Source of the DNA: Chitinophagaceae bacterium
GTDB taxonomy: Bacteria; Bacteroidota; Bacteroidia; Chitinophagales; Chitinophagaceae
Direction of reading: 5' to 3'
DNA: 6,836 nt
Assembly: GCA_947452875.1 (NCBI GenBank)
Contig: CANGEZ010000111.1
Coordinates: 1 to 6,836 of the forward strand
The translations under genes and the position numbers were made by a program. A model generated the notes under the pieces. That model was given only the letters and a program-made list of their open reading frames with translations, made no database searches and was not told the origin of the DNA. This document shows positions 5,547 to 6,836 of the stretch, piece after piece. Position 1 is the stretch's first letter. Each line of letters starts with the position of its first letter.

Positions 5547-6563
5547 ATGACGGAATACGAAAAAAAATACCAGGAACTCAAAAACAGGATTTTAAACATC
5601 TCACATGATGATTTCGAAGCTGTTGCTATTGAATTTTTTCAATTTCAATACGAATTCAATAGCACCTACAATGAGTATTGTAATGCTCTTAAAATTGACA
5701 AGAACGCCATTACTTCAAGTTCGCAAATTCCTTTTTTGCCCATTCAATTTTTTAAAAGCAGAACCATAAAAACTGGCATTTTTGATGAAGATGCTGTTTT
5801 TGAAAGCAGTGGTACAACTGGTTCGATTTCGAGCAAGCATTTTGTAAAAGATTTGAGCATTTATGAATCAAGCTTTTTACAATCATTTACTGAATTTTAT
5901 GGCAACATCAATGATTATTGTATCATAGGCCTATTGCCCTCCTACCTTGAAAGAAAGGGTTCTTCACTGGTTTATATGGTGGATAAATTGATTACCCTAA
6001 GCAGACATGAGAATAGTGGATTCTATTTATATGAGTTTGAAGCACTGAAGAAAATACTTGAATTGAATGAAGTTAGGCAGCAAAAAACGCTACTTATTGG
6101 TGTTAGTTACGCATTACTTGATTTTTCAGAAAAATTTCCAATGCAATCAAATCAGACCATTGTAATGGAAACTGGCGGTATGAAAGGCAGACGCGAAGAA
6201 CTCAGTAAGCAGGAACTTCACAAACAATTGAAACATAATTTTGGAGTCAATGAAATTCATTCGGAATATGGCATGACGGAATTGTTGTCGCAGGCTTATT
6301 CGAAAGGTAATGGTATTTTTAATTGTCCGCCCTGGATGAAACTCATGGTACGTGAATTGGATAATCCGTTAGAGACCTTTTCTGATTTTAGTGAAACCCA
6401 TTCTCATTTTGGTGGCATCAATGTGATCGACCTTGCCAATATCAATAGTTGCAGCTTTATTGCCACTGAGGATTCCGGAATTGTTTATGCTGATGGAAGT
6501 TTTGAAATTACGGGAAGAATTGAAAATAGCGACATCAGAGGTTGTGGATTGATGATTGTCTGA
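5547..6563 (+). CDS. LuxE-like acyl-protein synthetase (ANL superfamily)
   Basis: LuxE enzymes activate a fatty acid with ATP to acyl-AMP, then hold it as a thioester on their own cysteine before passing it to a partner (LuxC reductase in luminous bacteria). This 338-aa protein is slightly shorter than LuxE (about 370) and, like it, lacks the mobile C-terminal domain of most adenylating enzymes. Adenylation motifs are intact: the P-loop-like ESSGTTGS (86-93), ETGGMKGRRE (208-217), the A5-type SEYGMTELLSQAY (239-251), and the distal TEDSGIVYADGSFEITGR (307-324) ending NSDIRGCGLM (327-336). Cys333 is six residues from the end, about where I recall the acyl-accepting cysteine of LuxE. The first in-frame ATG is taken; there is no Shine-Dalgarno. 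The gene stands alone, divergent from the lipoprotein operon, with no luxC, luxD, luxA/B or carrier protein in the window, so bioluminescence is not implied. Bacteroidota homologues are often just called acyl transferase or acyl-protein synthetase; substrate and acceptor are unknown. Confidence 0.85.
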   Translation: MTEYEKKYQELKNRILNISHDDFEAVAIEFFQFQYEFNSTYNEYCNALKIDKNAITSSSQIPFLPIQFFKSRTIKTGIFDEDAVFESSGTTGSISSKHFVKDLSIYESSFLQSFTEFYGNINDYCIIGLLPSYLERKGSSLVYMVDKLITLSRHENSGFYLYEFEALKKILELNEVRQQKTLLIGVSYALLDFSEKFPMQSNQTIVMETGGMKGRREELSKQELHKQLKHNFGVNEIHSEYGMTELLSQAYSKGNGIFNCPPWMKLMVRELDNPLETFSDFSETHSHFGGINVIDLANINSCSFIATEDSGIVYADGSFEITGRIENSDIRGCGLMIV

Positions 6564-6578
6564 GCCTTTTGATTAGCC

Positions 6579-6836
6579 TCAATTTTCAAAAACCCAATTC
6601 CATTCTCCTATTTCATTTCTATCTAAATGAGCAGATTGGTGTTTTAGTATTTTTTCATAGTGACCAGACGCAGTTCTTTCGAGAATAAAATGTCCATCAA
6701 CGGAAAAGATTTCAGCACGGCTGCTGTCGGTTGAAAATAAAACGCACGTTTGGGTAGTTTTATCAGAACTTAATATTCGTAAAGGCAATTCAAAAGGACG
6801 CACACATTCATTTTTCAACTCGCTCCATTGGTAACC
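6579..6836 (-). CDS. 3' end of an unidentified gene, cut by the right edge
   Basis: The frame is open from the right edge of the window (first complete codons read G-Y-Q-W-S-E-L-K-N) to a TGA at 6581-6579, giving the last 85 residues of a longer protein. No ATG start is visible and translation almost certainly begins beyond 6836; the TTG at 6818 is an internal leucine codon, not a convincing start. The fragment has alternating hydrophobic and charged residues (RAEIFSVDGHFILERT, GEWNWVFEN at the C-terminus), which suggests a beta-rich C-terminal domain. It has no transmembrane segment and no motif I can name. It converges with the LuxE-like gene, leaving only 15 nt between the two stop codons and no clear terminator hairpin there. 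Whether it is functionally linked to the neighbouring genes cannot be judged from this end alone. Confidence 0.7.
   Translation of the reverse strand, partial: GYQWSELKNECVRPFELPLRILSSDKTTQTCVLFSTDSSRAEIFSVDGHFILERTASGHYEKILKHQSAHLDRNEIGEWNWVFEN

Noticed and set aside
5547..6563. A bioluminescence (lux) locus
   Set aside because: Only a LuxE-like synthetase is present; no luciferase, reductase or thioesterase genes occur in the window.
6564..6578. Terminator between the two convergent stop codons on the right
   Set aside because: The 15 bases and their flanks contain no inverted repeat; only a partial direct repeat (AGCCT / AGCCTC) is seen.

Overview
The window looks like an ordinary chromosomal stretch of an AT-rich member of the Bacteroidota, probably near the Chitinophagales/Sphingobacteriales. 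The signs are a Bacteroidota-style Lon protease, a lipoprotein of a type common in that phylum, no Shine-Dalgarno sequences before the genes, and promoter elements matching the phylum's TTG / TAnnTTTG consensus. The placement rests on protein style and promoters, not on a marker gene.

Layout: lon (55-2451, +) has a perfect -7 box upstream. It converges on a four-gene minus-strand cluster, which reads in transcription order: small lipoprotein (5470-5012), UbiA-like polytopic membrane protein (5012-4182), M42 metallo-aminopeptidase (4155-3046) and a four-helix membrane protein (3037-2558). Gaps inside the cluster are a 1-nt overlap, 26 nt and 8 nt, so it is probably one operon. A good promoter (TTG-N19-TAAATTTG) lies just upstream of the lipoprotein. 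Divergent from it is a LuxE-like ANL-family acyl-protein synthetase (5547-6563, +). This converges, 15 nt away, on the 3' end of an unidentified minus-strand gene cut by the right edge.

The most unusual part is the lon/membrane-protein junction (2443-2573). It is built of degenerate 8-bp units (NNAATTTG). They run forward on the left arm and reverse-complemented on the right arm, and they form a nested hairpin with a perfect 15-bp outer stem. The units overlap both gene ends and supply both stop codons.

I found no phage, insertion sequence, CRISPR, RNA gene or defence system. Lon and the M42 peptidase are ordinary cytoplasmic proteolysis genes: Lon makes peptides and M42 enzymes can trim them. 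Their adjacency is suggestive, but they are on opposite strands and not co-transcribed. The LuxE-like gene (without luxC/luxD) and the UbiA-like protein with a missing first Asp-rich motif are the two genes whose functions are open.
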